Of a DNA stretch of 64,000 bases, positions 1 through 13,630 are shown piece after piece; within the stretch, counting starts at the first letter, position 1; every line of letters begins with the position of its first letter. The notes under the pieces are model-generated. The model had not been told where the DNA came from, searched no databases, and saw only the letters and a program-made list of their open reading frames with translations. Both the position numbers and the translations under genes were made by a program. Source of the DNA: Microthrix sp041394405 (GTDB lineage: Bacteria; Actinomycetota; Acidimicrobiia; Acidimicrobiales; Microtrichaceae); NCBI GenBank assembly GCA_041394405.1, contig JAWKIF010000007.1:62001-126000 (forward strand), given 5' to 3'.

Positions 1-2
1 CC

Positions 3-365
3 CGAGACGGCGACCCAGATGCGGTGGCGGGAATGGTGCTGGTTCGCGACCTGCTGCTGTTGGACGACGCCGAGCGGGCGGAGCGCACCGCGGCCGAGAT
101 GGTGCGGCCCATCTCCCTGCTCTCGCCGGACCAGGCCGTGGAGGACGTGCTGGTGAGCATGCAGGGCGACCGGCGCCATCTGGGGTTGGTCGTGGGTGAT
201 GGTGGTGAGACGCTGGGGCTGGTGACGCTTCGAGACCTCATCGAGGAGGTGGTGGGCGACGTAGAGGAGCCGCCGGTGCGTCTCCGCGTCCAGGGCCGCC
301 TCAAGAGCCTGCGTCACAACACCCGCCGGCGCACCCCGACGGTTCCCACCGCCGGCATCCGCTGA
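3..365 (+). CDS. CorC/HlyC-type CBS-domain protein, C-terminal part
   Basis: The reading frame is open from the window edge, so only the last 120 residues are present and the true start lies outside. The visible part reads like the second half of a paired CBS domain: a VLVRDLL motif near the edge and then LGLVTLRDLIEEVVGDVEEP, which is typical of the end of the CBS pair in DUF21-CBS membrane proteins of the CorC/HlyC group, linked to divalent cation efflux. No CorC_HlyC C-terminal domain follows; the protein ends in a short basic tail. It converges on the gene ending at 380 with only 14 bases between stops. Family assignment rests on the CBS part alone. Confidence 0.7.
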   Translation, partial: RDGDPDAVAGMVLVRDLLLLDDAERAERTAAEMVRPISLLSPDQAVEDVLVSMQGDRRHLGLVVGDGGETLGLVTLRDLIEEVVGDVEEPPVRLRVQGRLKSLRHNTRRRTPTVPTAGIR

Positions 366-379
366 GCCGCCGCGCTTTC

Positions 380-1237
380 TCAGCCGATCGCCGGCCGCAG
401 CCGCTGGTTGGGCGCCCACTTCGGTTCGTAGCTGAGCCGCCGCGGCCCGCGGTAGCGCAACACGTCCAGCGTGACCCCGTTGGGGTTCTGCGCCGCCCAC
501 TCCGCCGCCAGGCGGTGCATGACGCGCAGGCGGCCGGTGAGGTCCGAGCCCTGCAGCGGCATGACGAAAAGGTTGTGGGCGCACGGGGCAAAGACCGCGA
601 CGTCGGGATCCGGGCCCATGTCGCCCAGCGCCACGCTGAGGTCCATCGCGTGGCCGGTGACGGCCAGCCCCTTGCCCTCGATCAGAGCGAAGCAGTGGTC
701 GTCTTTGAGCATCATGGTGTGGTCGACGGGCACCCGCTCCAACACGTTGCGGGTGGCCACCTCGAAGGCCTCGTCCATGGATATTTCCCAGCTCCGGGCG
801 TGCTCTCGGGCCACCATGACCATCGTGCGATCCAGGGCCACGCCAAGGCCCAGCTGCGAGGTGGGGCCAAGCGGCCTGGTCACCGCCTCGACGTCGACGG
901 GGAGGCCGACGACGCCGTAGATCCGGGTTCGCAGCAGCGGCCTGACCTGCTCCCAGTCGCTCACCAGTGCCTCGATCCGAGCCGGCGCCAGCTGGTCCAG
1001 GCTGGAGATGACGTCGTACACCAACAGGCGCCATCCCGCTCGCGGCGACTCGGCGGCGATATGGGCCAGGTTGTACATGCCGAAGACCGGGCCACCGGGT
1101 ACCTCCAGCGTGCCCAACCGATCATTGACCACGGGTGCCCCGTAGCGATGGGTGATCACCGACTCGGCGATCTTCAGCAGCTCGTTGGCTCGTCCCCTGC
1201 TCTTCAGCGGCTTCGCCCACTCGGGTAGCGGTGCCAT
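380..1237 (-). CDS. Conserved-looking protein of unknown function
   Basis: A 285-residue soluble-looking protein that I do not recognise. The ATG at 1237 is preferred over an upstream start because GGGGAGGA lies 4 bases before it. The sequence has balanced composition, no signal peptide and no membrane segment. It contains alternating hydrophobic strands and several acidic/histidine clusters (for example VDHTMM and DDHCFAL around residues 190-205), but no motif I can tie to a family. The gene stands alone: about 160 bases separate it from the SDR gene upstream and it converges on the CBS gene. The reading frame is clearly coding, with strong G/C at third positions. Confidence 0.6.
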   Translation of the reverse strand: MAPLPEWAKPLKSRGRANELLKIAESVITHRYGAPVVNDRLGTLEVPGGPVFGMYNLAHIAAESPRAGWRLLVYDVISSLDQLAPARIEALVSDWEQVRPLLRTRIYGVVGLPVDVEAVTRPLGPTSQLGLGVALDRTMVMVAREHARSWEISMDEAFEVATRNVLERVPVDHTMMLKDDHCFALIEGKGLAVTGHAMDLSVALGDMGPDPDVAVFAPCAHNLFVMPLQGSDLTGRLRVMHRLAAEWAAQNPNGVTLDVLRYRGPRRLSYEPKWAPNQRLRPAIG

Positions 1238-1396
1238 GGTGTCCTCCCCTGCCGAGCGAACCTCGCCGGCACCGACGACGGTAGGAAGCACCTGGCCGCC
1301 CGGCCACGGGGACCGCGACCCATTGCCGACCAGGCTCGGGTCGGCAATGTTGGGGGCGTTCGCGCCCGGAATTCCGTTGCCAGGCCCGCCCTGCTG

Positions 1397-2188
1397 CTAC
1401 CAGGTGAGCCCCAGCGTGGTGCGCATCGTCGCCTCGAAGGCGTGGTCGTCCATGGTCGCGCGGGCCCCCAGCACCAGTTCGGCGTCGTCTCCCACCGGCA
1501 CGCGCAACGGCGTCTCCGGGTTCTCGATGGCATCGGCCACCGCAACCGCCACCCGCTCGGGCCCCGGCCGTCCGCCCGGCGTCAGCGCCGAGGAGATGGC
1601 CGACCACTGCCGATCGAGCTCCTCGTAGATGGTGCCATCCACCAGCTCGTTCGTCTCCTTCGTGGCCATGGGCGTGTCGAAGTAACCGGGTTGCACGATG
1701 ACCAGGCGGATGCCGAAATGGCCCAGCTCGAAGTAGGCCGATTCGCTGTAGGACTCCACCGCAGCCTTGCTGGCCGAGTAGATGCCCCCCAGCGGCGTGC
1801 CCACCCGCCCCTGTACCGAGGACATGTTCACGATGACCCCCGAGCCCCGGGCGCGCATGGCCGGGGCGACGGCCGCCGTCATGCGAAACGTGCCCCAGAA
1901 GTTGGTGTCCATCACCCACCGGGCCACGTCCTCCGGGTAGGCCTCCACGGGGCCGTGGCGATCCACCCCGGCGTTGTTCACCAGGCCGTCCAACGGCCCG
2001 GCCTGGGCCACCGCGGCGTCGATGGAGTGCTGGTCGGTGACGTCGAGGGGCAACCGCGCTGCCACATCCAGTTGGTCCAGCGACGTCACGTCTCGCGCCG
2101 TTGCCACCACCTCGTGACCCCGGCGGGTCAGCTCGTGGGCGGTGGCACGGCCGAATCCGGTGGAGCATCCGGTGATGAGCAGGCGCAT
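1397..2188 (-). CDS. Short-chain dehydrogenase/reductase
   Basis: Classical SDR of 263 residues. It shows the dinucleotide-binding motif TGCSTGFG (residues 6-13), NNAG (71-74), the catalytic serine in NMSS (about 123) and the YSASK active site (Tyr137, Lys141). The acidic/aromatic context resembles SDRs that act on hydroxyl or carbonyl groups of lipids or steroids, but the substrate cannot be read from the sequence. The start at 2188 puts MRLLITG at the expected N-terminus. The gene begins 5 bases after the stop of the Mug gene, so the two, together with the thioesterase upstream, are probably co-transcribed. Confidence 0.9.
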   Translation of the reverse strand: MRLLITGCSTGFGRATAHELTRRGHEVVATARDVTSLDQLDVAARLPLDVTDQHSIDAAVAQAGPLDGLVNNAGVDRHGPVEAYPEDVARWVMDTNFWGTFRMTAAVAPAMRARGSGVIVNMSSVQGRVGTPLGGIYSASKAAVESYSESAYFELGHFGIRLVIVQPGYFDTPMATKETNELVDGTIYEELDRQWSAISSALTPGGRPGPERVAVAVADAIENPETPLRVPVGDDAELVLGARATMDDHAFEATMRTTLGLTW

Positions 2189-2193
2189 GGTGC

Positions 2194-2796
2194 TCAGCCT
2201 GCCACCTCGTCGGCCGCCCATGCCGGTGGCCCAAGATCGATACCGGCCACACGGGCTGGCTCCCGGTATGCCCGCGCCAACGACTCGGTGGTCTCGTGCG
2301 CGTTGAGGCCGCTGGGGTTGGGCACCACCCACAGTTGGGCACCCGCCATCGGCTCGTCCTGGCGGCCCATGGCGGCCTTGGGCCGGGCGAACGCCTGGCG
2401 GAAGGCGGTGATGCCGGCCACCGCCACCACCCGTGGGCGGCGCTCCGCCACGAGGCTCACCAGCCGCTCACCGCCGGCGCGAAGCTCCTCCCGGGACAGC
2501 TCGGACGCCCTGGCGGTTGCCCTGGGTGCCACGTTGGTGATGCCCAGCCCCCGATGCAGGAACGCCTCGCGGTCGGCGTCGGTCATGCCCGCCGACGGGC
2601 TGATCCCCCGCTCGATGATGCCCGCCGCCAGCAGCGCCGGGTAGAACCGATTGCCGGGATAGGCGAAGTGGGTCTGGGTCGCTGCGGTCCACAGCCCGGG
2701 GTTGATACCGACGAACAGCAGCCTCAGGTTGGGCCCCAGGAGGTCCGGCACGGTGGTGTCGCGGAACCCCTCCAGTTCCGGTCGGGTGAAGCCCAA
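2194..2796 (-). CDS. mug: G/U mismatch-specific DNA glycosylase (Mug family)
   Basis: Removes uracil or ethenocytosine from mismatched DNA during base excision repair. The 200-residue protein carries the Mug/TDG active-site motif GINPG (30-34) and the second motif NPSGLNAH (160-167), with an aromatic-rich FAYPGNRFYP segment between them. The start codon is TTG at 2796: it follows GGAGGGG by 7 bases, and the stop of the thioesterase gene lies only 3 bases upstream, so translation is probably coupled. Length matches Mug-type enzymes rather than the longer eukaryotic TDG. Confidence 0.88.
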   Translation of the reverse strand: MGFTRPELEGFRDTTVPDLLGPNLRLLFVGINPGLWTAATQTHFAYPGNRFYPALLAAGIIERGISPSAGMTDADREAFLHRGLGITNVAPRATARASELSREELRAGGERLVSLVAERRPRVVAVAGITAFRQAFARPKAAMGRQDEPMAGAQLWVVPNPSGLNAHETTESLARAYREPARVAGIDLGPPAWAADEVAG

Positions 2797-2799
2797 CCG

Positions 2800-3654
2800 C
2801 TACCCCTCCGGCGCTCGGTCCGGCCGCCGGGAGTCGGGCCGCGACAGCAGGGTCGACCCGCCGGTCGCCACCAGTCGGCCCGAGGGCGTCCACACCTCAC
2901 CCCGATGGGCGACCAGCCCATGGGCCGCCACCGGCGCTTCCGCCCAGGCCCGCAGCCACGGCTCGCCCCACGCGTCGCCGAGGAACTGCGCGGTCAGGTC
3001 GATCGTCGGTGCGTAGTACGGCACCCCGGGCGGCTGCGCTGCCAACGTGGCGCTCCACGAGTCGAGGTCGATCAGGATGAGCGAGCGAACCGCGTCGACC
3101 CACGGGTCGTCGAACGACTCCCGCGGCACGAACCGATACCAGGCCTCGCTGATCGGTTCGCCCGGTACACGCTGATCGAAGTCGTCGATCCACCTCAGGG
3201 GACGAACGTCCAAGTTCGCCCAGAAGGGGTGGGGCGCCTCGCCCTCAACGTCGGTGAGCAGGTCGGCGACCGAGGGCAACTCCTCCGGAGGCCCCGAGGC
3301 CGGGGGACGGCGGTCGGTGTGATGCTCCAGACCGGCGAGTTCGTCCACTCCCCACACCAGCGCCCGGTAGCCGGTTCGGTCGCCCTGGCGAACGGTGACC
3401 GAACACGACGTGGCCACCCTGGTGGCCCGCACGGTCTCGACGTCGACCTCCACCGGGCCCGACCCCACCCCGCCGACGAAGTGACAGGTGATCGACGCCG
3501 GCCGCGCCCGGCCGCAATGCACCCCGGCGGCTCGCAGCGCCAGGCCGGCGGCGTAGCCGCCCATGGGCCCCCAGATCTCCCACGCCGGTTCCAGGGTGGC
3601 CCGATACCGGCCGTCGCCGCCCGTCACCTCGGTGTCGTGTTGCAGGTCACCCAC
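2800..3654 (-). CDS. Acyl-CoA thioesterase-like double hotdog protein
   Basis: A 284-residue protein with the layout of TesB/4HBT_3-type thioesterases: two hotdog halves. The N-terminal half contains PMGGYAAGLALRAA and SITCHFVGGVGSGPVEVDVE; the C-terminal half contains a conserved aromatic/aspartate stretch (LDSWSATLAAQPP, YYAPTIDLTAQFLG). It would hydrolyse acyl-CoA esters in the cytoplasm; the chain length preferred is unknown. It is the first gene of a three-gene unit with mug and the SDR. The GTG start at 3654 is supported by a TAGGTT hexamer six bases upstream. Confidence 0.75.
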   Translation of the reverse strand: MGDLQHDTEVTGGDGRYRATLEPAWEIWGPMGGYAAGLALRAAGVHCGRARPASITCHFVGGVGSGPVEVDVETVRATRVATSCSVTVRQGDRTGYRALVWGVDELAGLEHHTDRRPPASGPPEELPSVADLLTDVEGEAPHPFWANLDVRPLRWIDDFDQRVPGEPISEAWYRFVPRESFDDPWVDAVRSLILIDLDSWSATLAAQPPGVPYYAPTIDLTAQFLGDAWGEPWLRAWAEAPVAAHGLVAHRGEVWTPSGRLVATGGSTLLSRPDSRRPDRAPEG

Positions 3655-3660
3655 GCCGCG

Positions 3661-3666
3661 AACCTA
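3661..3666 (-). promoter_or_regulatory. Extended -10-like hexamer, thioesterase gene
   Basis: TAGGTT read on the minus strand; the spacer to the GTG is 6 bases, so the transcript would begin at or next to the start codon. Confidence 0.45.
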
Positions 3667-3718
3667 GCGAAGGCACCGAACCAGTCCGCCGTGGGTTTGC
3701 GGGGGAGGGCCCCGACCG

Positions 3719-5908
<2,190 letters not shown>

Positions 5909-5914
5909 GTCGGA

Positions 5915-5920
5915 ATGTTA
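5915..5920 (-). promoter_or_regulatory. -10-like hexamer, methylmalonyl-CoA mutase gene
   Basis: TAACAT on the minus strand, 6 bases before the GTG start, inside the 134-base divergent region shared with the GNAT gene. Confidence 0.5.
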
Positions 5921-6042
5921 CCGGAGCCCTGGTTTCCCCCGACCACCCAACCAGCCCAACAGGACCGCCCCGATCGGGTGTCTCGCCCGGTCCGCACCGG
6001 CCCTTCGAGGAACCATCCCCGGGCCCTGGCAGACTTGCCGAC

Positions 6043-6543
6043 GTGAGCAGCGCCGTCGAGCACACCCTGATCGCGGCGGTTGGGCCCGAGGAGTGGAAGC
6101 GGGTTCGAGCCGTGCGCTTGGCCAGCCTGCGAGAGGACCCCGCGTCGTTCTTCAAGCTGCTCTCCGAGGAGGTCGACCTCCCCGAGGCCGACTGGCGAGC
6201 CCGGCTGGGGTCGGTCGACACCTGGCTGGCGGTGAGGGACGGCGCCGACGTTGGCCTCGTCACCTCCAGCACGGACCGAGACGACCCGGGCGCAGCGCAC
6301 CTGTCGGGCCTGTGGATCGCCCCGCCGGAACGACGCCGGGGCACCGCCGAAGCGCTGAGCAGGGCCGTCATCGGCCACGCCCGAGCGGCGGGATACCGGC
6401 GTGTGGTCCTGTGGGTGGCCAGCGCCAATGCCGGGGCGGACGCGTTGTACCGGGCCCTCGGGTTCACCCGAACCGGACGCACCGACACGTTTCAGCCCCC
6501 GCGCGACACCTACACCGAGTGGGAGCTGGAACTGGTGCTCTGA
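6043..6543 (+). CDS. GNAT family N-acetyltransferase
   Basis: A 166-residue acetyltransferase of the GCN5 fold, transferring an acetyl group from acetyl-CoA to an unidentified amine. The signature region is LSGLWIAPPERRRGTAEALSRAVIGHARAAGYRRVVLWV: a beta strand followed by the R-x-x-G-x-A pyrophosphate loop. The C-terminal NAGADALYRALGF motif is also typical. The GTG start at 6043 is chosen because upstream in-frame sequence is low-complexity and would overlap the mutase gene. A weaker CAGACT hexamer ends 7 bases before it. The gene is divergent from the mutase gene and stands alone. Confidence 0.85.
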   Translation: MSSAVEHTLIAAVGPEEWKRVRAVRLASLREDPASFFKLLSEEVDLPEADWRARLGSVDTWLAVRDGADVGLVTSSTDRDDPGAAHLSGLWIAPPERRRGTAEALSRAVIGHARAAGYRRVVLWVASANAGADALYRALGFTRTGRTDTFQPPRDTYTEWELELVL

Positions 6544-6597
6544 CCCGCCGGACCCGACACCGGCGACGGACCGGGCAGCCAATGCGACGGGCGCCCG

Positions 6598-7407
6598 TCA
6601 GGTGAAGCGGCTGACCCAGCCCTCTTGGCGAAACCGGCGCAGTTGGCGCAGCACGAACCACCAGGCCAGCCCCACGGCGGCCAACGCCCCGAGGGCGCCC
6701 ACGAGCAGATCGGTTGCCACCGGGCCGGAGCCCTCGAGCCCGGCCCGCACTGCCTCGAAGGCCCGCGTCAGGGGAATGAACCTGGCCACCGCCTGCAACG
6801 CGCCGGGCAGGGCATCCAAGGGGTAGAACACCCCCGAGATCGGCAACAGCATCACCAACGTGGCCCACGAGAACACCTCGGCCGTCTCCCCGTACTGCAG
6901 TGTCAGGCCGACGACCATCAGCGAGACGGCCCAGCCGAACAACAACAGCACGCCCGCCGCCGGAACCATCACCAGGCCCGCCGAGCTGGGGTCGATGGCG
7001 TACAGGCCGATCCCGACCATGGCGATCAGCGCAGCCGCAAACACCGCTCGCACCAGCCCGATGATCAACAGCGCCACGGCGTACTCGATCTCTCGAACCG
7101 GCGTGGTCAGCAGGTTCAGGACGTTGCGCGACCACACCTCCTCCAGAAAGCCCAGCGAACCGGCCAGCGCCAACTGCCAGATGATGTGGAACAACAGGAT
7201 CCCCGTGAACAGCACGCGCTCCGCCGTGGCATCGGCCCCGTACGCCGAGCCGATCGTGGTGAAGAGCACTGCGTCGATCACGGGCAGGGCCACCAGCAGG
7301 AAGATGTAGCTGGGGTTGCGGATCTGGGCCAGCCCCTGTCGGCGGACGATGGCCCGCACCCGGCGCAGCGAGAATGCCGGGGGCGCCTCGGCGGCGACGG
7401 CGCTCAC
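6598..7407 (-). CDS. ABC-2 type transporter permease
   Basis: Membrane subunit of an ABC exporter, 269 residues with about six hydrophobic segments (roughly residues 35-55, 65-90, 105-130, 140-165, 170-195 and 240-260). The conserved EVWSRNVLNLLTTPV stretch after the second segment and the final FIPLTRAFEAVR segment are typical of ABC2_membrane proteins such as drug or polysaccharide exporters. The substrate is unknown. Its start overlaps the stop of the ATPase gene by 4 bases, so both are made from one message. Confidence 0.85.
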   Translation of the reverse strand: MSAVAAEAPPAFSLRRVRAIVRRQGLAQIRNPSYIFLLVALPVIDAVLFTTIGSAYGADATAERVLFTGILLFHIIWQLALAGSLGFLEEVWSRNVLNLLTTPVREIEYAVALLIIGLVRAVFAAALIAMVGIGLYAIDPSSAGLVMVPAAGVLLLFGWAVSLMVVGLTLQYGETAEVFSWATLVMLLPISGVFYPLDALPGALQAVARFIPLTRAFEAVRAGLEGSGPVATDLLVGALGALAAVGLAWWFVLRQLRRFRQEGWVSRFT

Positions 7408-8147
7408 AGCTGCTCGCTTCGCATGCGGGAGGCCTCGGCCAGAAACAGGTCTTCGAGGTCGGCGAATCCGGCATCGGCGACGATCCGCGCCGGAGGACCG
7501 TCGGCGATCACCGCACCCGCCCGCAGGAAGACCACCCGATCGCAGAGCGCCTCCACCTCGCGCATGTCGTGGCTGGTGAGCACCAGCGTCGTGCCGTGTT
7601 CATCCGCGATCGCCGCCAGACGATCTCGCACGCGCAGCGCCACGTCGGGGTCGAGCGATGCGGTGGGCTCGTCCAGGATGAGCAGTCCGGGGTGGTGGAG
7701 CACCGCCTTGGCAATGCCCACCAGCGTGCGTTGGCCCGACGACAGCGACATGCACAGCTTGGTGCGCAGGTAGCCGATCTCCAGATCCTCGGTCACCGTC
7801 CGAACGGCGCGCTCGGTGTCGGCGACGCCGCTCAGCTCGGCGAAAAACGCCAACGCCTCCTGCACCCTCAGGCGGTCGGGCAGCGGAAGGTAGCCGGCGG
7901 CGAACCCCACGCCCCCCATGGCCTGGGCCCGCTGCCTCGGCAGCTGGAACCGGCCGATGCGGACGGTGCCCTCGTCGGGCTCGATCGCCCCCAACGCCAT
8001 GAGCAACGTGGTGGTCTTCCCCGCACCATTCGGTCCGATCACGGCCACCCGTTCGCCCGCCTCGACCCGCAGCGAGACGCCATCGACCGCCCGCAGGTCG
8101 TCGAAGGTCTTTGCGACCTTGTCGAGGTGGAGGCTGGGCAACGGCAT
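7404..8147 (-). CDS. ABC transporter ATP-binding protein
   Basis: The 247-residue ATPase partner of the permease that follows it. It has the Walker A motif GPNGAGKT (38-46), a signature motif written LSSGQ (135-139) instead of the usual LSGGQ, Walker B LLILDEP (155-161), the D-loop ASLD and the switch histidine in TSHD (about 193). The two-gene, one-ATPase/one-permease layout suggests a homodimeric exporter of the ABC-2 class (drug, lipid or antibiotic resistance type). The 4-base overlap with the permease gene indicates translational coupling. Confidence 0.9.
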   Translation of the reverse strand: MPLPSLHLDKVAKTFDDLRAVDGVSLRVEAGERVAVIGPNGAGKTTTLLMALGAIEPDEGTVRIGRFQLPRQRAQAMGGVGFAAGYLPLPDRLRVQEALAFFAELSGVADTERAVRTVTEDLEIGYLRTKLCMSLSSGQRTLVGIAKAVLHHPGLLILDEPTASLDPDVALRVRDRLAAIADEHGTTLVLTSHDMREVEALCDRVVFLRAGAVIADGPPARIVADAGFADLEDLFLAEASRMRSEQL

Positions 8148-8194
8148 CGGGCCAGCTTGCCCGACTGGCGCAGTCGCCGCTCACTCAATATCGA

Positions 8195-8213
8195 GGCGCC
8201 CCGGCCGGGCGCC
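8195..8213 (-). terminator. Possible terminator hairpin after arfB
   Basis: GGCGCCC and GGGCGCC can pair as a 7-base-pair stem around a 5-base loop between the arfB stop and the ABC operon. No U-tract follows, so an intrinsic terminator is uncertain. Confidence 0.3.
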
Positions 8214-8237
8214 GCTTCCTCCGGCTGCGGCCGGGGC

Positions 8238-8681
8238 TCAGTCGATGGGCGGCCGACGGCGGTTCGCCTTCTTCTCGCTCTGCTGGCGCTTGGCCTCCAG
8301 CCGTCGCCGCTGCGAGCCTCGCGTCGGCCGGGTGGCCCGGCGGGGCGCCTTCGGCGGCGCCAACGCGGCACGGATCTGCCCGGCCAGCTGCGAGCGGGCC
8401 TCCACCCGGTTCTTCCATTGGGAGCGGTGCCGGTCCACGACCACTCGGGCCTCGTCGCCGAATTGTTCGACCAGCCGGGAACGCTGGCGATCCGTCAGGA
8501 CTGTCGAGGCGGCGATGTCGAAGCGCACGTCCACCCGGGTGTCGGAGGTGTTGGCGTGCTGCCCACCGGGCCCGCCGGAGCGCGAGAACTGCCAGCTCAG
8601 TTCGGCCTCCGGAATGGTCACACGCTCGTTGACCTTCAGCCCTCGTTCCGAGGGAACGGGTGCGTGGGTTCGGCCGGGCAT
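8238..8681 (-). CDS. arfB: Alternative ribosome-rescue factor, peptidyl-tRNA hydrolase ArfB/ICT1 type
   Basis: A 147-residue class I release-factor-like protein that frees stalled ribosomes without a stop codon. It has the catalytic GGQ loop (SGGPGGQHAN, residues 35-44) and DTRVDVRFDI strand of domain 3, and lacks the codon-reading domain of RF1/RF2. The C-terminal tail is long and very basic (KAPRRATRPTRGSQRRR, then KRQQSEKKANRRR), matching the tail that ArfB inserts in the empty mRNA channel. The ATG at 8681 gives the normal length. Its promoter lies in a 54-base divergent gap with the carotenoid oxygenase gene; only a weak GAGACT element is seen 6 bases upstream. Confidence 0.9.
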   Translation of the reverse strand: MPGRTHAPVPSERGLKVNERVTIPEAELSWQFSRSGGPGGQHANTSDTRVDVRFDIAASTVLTDRQRSRLVEQFGDEARVVVDRHRSQWKNRVEARSQLAGQIRAALAPPKAPRRATRPTRGSQRRRLEAKRQQSEKKANRRRPPID

Positions 8682-8723
8682 GTGCCCAGTCTCTCCCACG
8701 GACCGTCGGCGGGCGCGCAGCGA

Positions 8724-8729
8724 TAGCCT
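8724..8729 (+). promoter_or_regulatory. -10-like hexamer, carotenoid oxygenase gene
   Basis: TAGCCT with a 6-base spacer to the ATG at 8736. Confidence 0.5.
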
Positions 8730-8735
8730 CGGCCC

Positions 8736-10166
8736 ATGACCGACACCGCACCGCTCACCTCCACGGTGGTCAACGCCGCCAACCAGCCCGACCTTCGCGG
8801 CAACCTCATGCCGGTGGCCGACGAGCTGACGGTGGAGCACTGCAGCGTCGAGGGGACCGTCCCGGCCGGGCTTCGCGGCACCTTCATCCGCAACGGCCCC
8901 AACCCCATGTTCGAGCCGCTCAGCAGCTACCACATGTTTGACGGCGACGGCATGCTTCACGGCATCACCTTCGGCGACGACGGGGTGTCCTACAAGAACC
9001 GTTGGATCCGCTCGCGGGGCCTCGGCGCCGAGCTTCGCCACGGCCGGGCCGTGTACAGCGGGCTCTCCGAGGTGATGCACTTCCCCGCACGCGAGCTCAC
9101 CGGCGATGCCGGCCCGGTCAAGAACCCCGCCAACACCCACATCATCGGCCACGCCGGGCGGCTGCTGGCGCTGTGGGAGGGCGGCGTGCCCACCGAGGTC
9201 ACCGCCTCGCTGGACACTGTCGGCGAGTTCGACTTTGACGGCAAGCTGGTGGGCTCGATGACCGCGCACCCGCGCCTCGACCCCCGCACCGGCGAGCTGT
9301 TCTTCTTCGCCTACTCCCTGTTCGAGCCCTACCTGCGCTACCACGTCGCCGATGCGTCGGGCGCGCTGGTTCACAGCGTGGATATCGACCTGCCCGCTGC
9401 GGTCATGATGCACGACTTCATCATCACCGAGGAGCACGCCGTGTTTCTCGACTCGCCCATCGTGTTCGATCTTGAGAACCTGGGTACCGCCCCCATGGTG
9501 AACTGGAAGCCCGAGAACGGCACCCGAATCGGCGTCATGCCACGCCTGGGCACGGCCGAGGACCTTCGCTGGTTCGAGATCGAGCCCGGCCACGTGCAGC
9601 ACTTCTGGAACGGCTGGGTTGACGGGCAGCGCATCGAATTCTCCGGGTCGCGTCTCGCCGCTCCCAACTTCGGCATCGACCCCACCGTGCCCCTCGACCA
9701 GCAGGCGGCCGACAACCAACCGGGCCGCCCGGCCAAGCTCTGGGTGGACCTTGCGTCGGGCGAGGCCGGGTGGGAGCAGACCGACGATCTGCCCGGCGAC
9801 TTCTGCCGCATCAACGACGCGTACAACGGCGTGCCCAGCCGGTATGCGTACATGTCGGCCTTCGGCGGGGAGGTCGGCGACCCGGGCGACTTCGACACCA
9901 TCGTGAAGTACGACCAGCACACCGGCGAACGCACCATGTGGCAGAGCGGCGAGGACGGCCACGTTGGCGAATCGGTCTTTGCCGCCGACCCCGACGGCTC
10001 CGCGGAGGACGACGGCTGGCTCATCAACGCGGTCTACTACGACGCCACCGATCACTCCGAGATCTGCGTCCTGGACGCCCGCGACGTTGCCGCAGGCCCG
10101 GTCGCCCGGGTGACCATGCCCCGACGCATCCCGTTCGGTTTCCACGCCAACTGGTTCCCCGCCTGA
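8736..10166 (+). CDS. Carotenoid oxygenase (RPE65/CCD family)
   Basis: Non-haem iron dioxygenase of 476 residues that would cleave a carotenoid, apocarotenoid or stilbene-type double bond. The four iron-binding histidines are recognisable: MTAHPR (His178), MMHDF (His226), VQHFW (His289) and FHANW near the C-terminus (His470). The N-terminal RNGPNP motif (52-57) and YHMFDGDGM (65-73) are hallmarks of the seven-bladed propeller family. No carotenoid biosynthesis gene lies nearby, so the substrate is unknown. The gene is divergent from arfB and converges with leuS. Confidence 0.9.
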   Translation: MTDTAPLTSTVVNAANQPDLRGNLMPVADELTVEHCSVEGTVPAGLRGTFIRNGPNPMFEPLSSYHMFDGDGMLHGITFGDDGVSYKNRWIRSRGLGAELRHGRAVYSGLSEVMHFPARELTGDAGPVKNPANTHIIGHAGRLLALWEGGVPTEVTASLDTVGEFDFDGKLVGSMTAHPRLDPRTGELFFFAYSLFEPYLRYHVADASGALVHSVDIDLPAAVMMHDFIITEEHAVFLDSPIVFDLENLGTAPMVNWKPENGTRIGVMPRLGTAEDLRWFEIEPGHVQHFWNGWVDGQRIEFSGSRLAAPNFGIDPTVPLDQQAADNQPGRPAKLWVDLASGEAGWEQTDDLPGDFCRINDAYNGVPSRYAYMSAFGGEVGDPGDFDTIVKYDQHTGERTMWQSGEDGHVGESVFAADPDGSAEDDGWLINAVYYDATDHSEICVLDARDVAAGPVARVTMPRRIPFGFHANWFPA

Positions 10167-10181
10167 CGATCGAGCACGGCC

Positions 10182-10197
10182 TCACCGGGGCCGGTGA
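10182..10197. terminator. Bidirectional terminator candidate
   Basis: TCACCGG and CCGGTGA form a 7-base-pair stem with a 2-base turn, exactly in the 33-base gap between the convergent carotenoid oxygenase and leuS genes. Its symmetry would serve both strands; there is no T-run. Confidence 0.4.
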
Positions 10198-10199
10198 CG

Positions 10200-13133
<2,934 letters not shown>

Positions 13134-13139
13134 GTGGCG

Positions 13140-13145
13140 AGGCTA
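13140..13145 (-). promoter_or_regulatory. -10-like hexamer, leuS
   Basis: TAGCCT on the minus strand; spacer CGCCAC then GTG. Confidence 0.5.
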
Positions 13146-13225
13146 GGCGAGGAGCCCGGCGCACACGGAACGAGTTGGTCGTGCACGGCCCGCTGCGGTG
13201 CTCCTCCTCTGGATGGCAGGGCGGC

Positions 13226-13630
13226 CTACGGGCCCATGAGCCTCACGGTCGGGAAGTACGTCCGATACCGGGTCACATCACGGGTCAACAGGGTGAGGTC
13301 GCCCACGGCGGCATGAGCGCCGATGAACAAGTCCGGCAACGGCGAGGTGCGCGAACCCCCACGTCGCCGGTAGTCAAGGAACGCCTTACCGGCAAGAAAG
13401 GCCGCCGACCACGGCAGCGCTGCTCGCAGAAAGTCGTTGGAGGGCAGAGCCGCCTCGAGATCCTCCACCGAGCCGAACCGCACCGAGACCTCGGAATAGA
13501 TGACCGGATTGATGACCAGCGGGCCGGTCTCTGCCGCCGCGCTCAGGGAACCCTCCGACCAACCGAACCACCGCTCGTCCTCGGTGAGGAGATCGAGAAT
13601 GACGTTCGAGTCGACCAGCGTTCCGATCAC
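13226..13630 (-). CDS. vapC: VapC-type PIN-domain ribonuclease toxin
   Basis: A 134-residue PIN-domain nuclease. The four acidic metal-binding positions are present: Asp7 (VDSN), Glu47 (YSEV), Asp100 (LPDLFIGAHA) and Asp118 (TRDVTRY). The IGAHAA segment after the third acid is typical of VapC toxins. The GTG start at 13630 overlaps the stop of the AbrB-type antitoxin frame by 4 bases, the usual coupling of vapBC pairs. The toxin frame itself is intact, although the antitoxin frame is broken (see 13627-13871), which is unexpected for a functional toxin. Confidence 0.88.
   Translation of the reverse strand: MIGTLVDSNVILDLLTEDERWFGWSEGSLSAAAETGPLVINPVIYSEVSVRFGSVEDLEAALPSNDFLRAALPWSAAFLAGKAFLDYRRRGGSRTSPLPDLFIGAHAAVGDLTLLTRDVTRYRTYFPTVRLMGP

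Noticed and set aside
6586..6599. Palindrome GACGGGCGCCCGTC as a terminator
   Set aside because: It has no loop and overlaps the permease stop codon; a hairpin would be weak.
8700..10145. N-terminal extension of the arfB frame across the carotenoid oxygenase gene
   Set aside because: ArfB proteins are about 140-150 residues; the extension is antisense to the carotenoid oxygenase with its four histidines.
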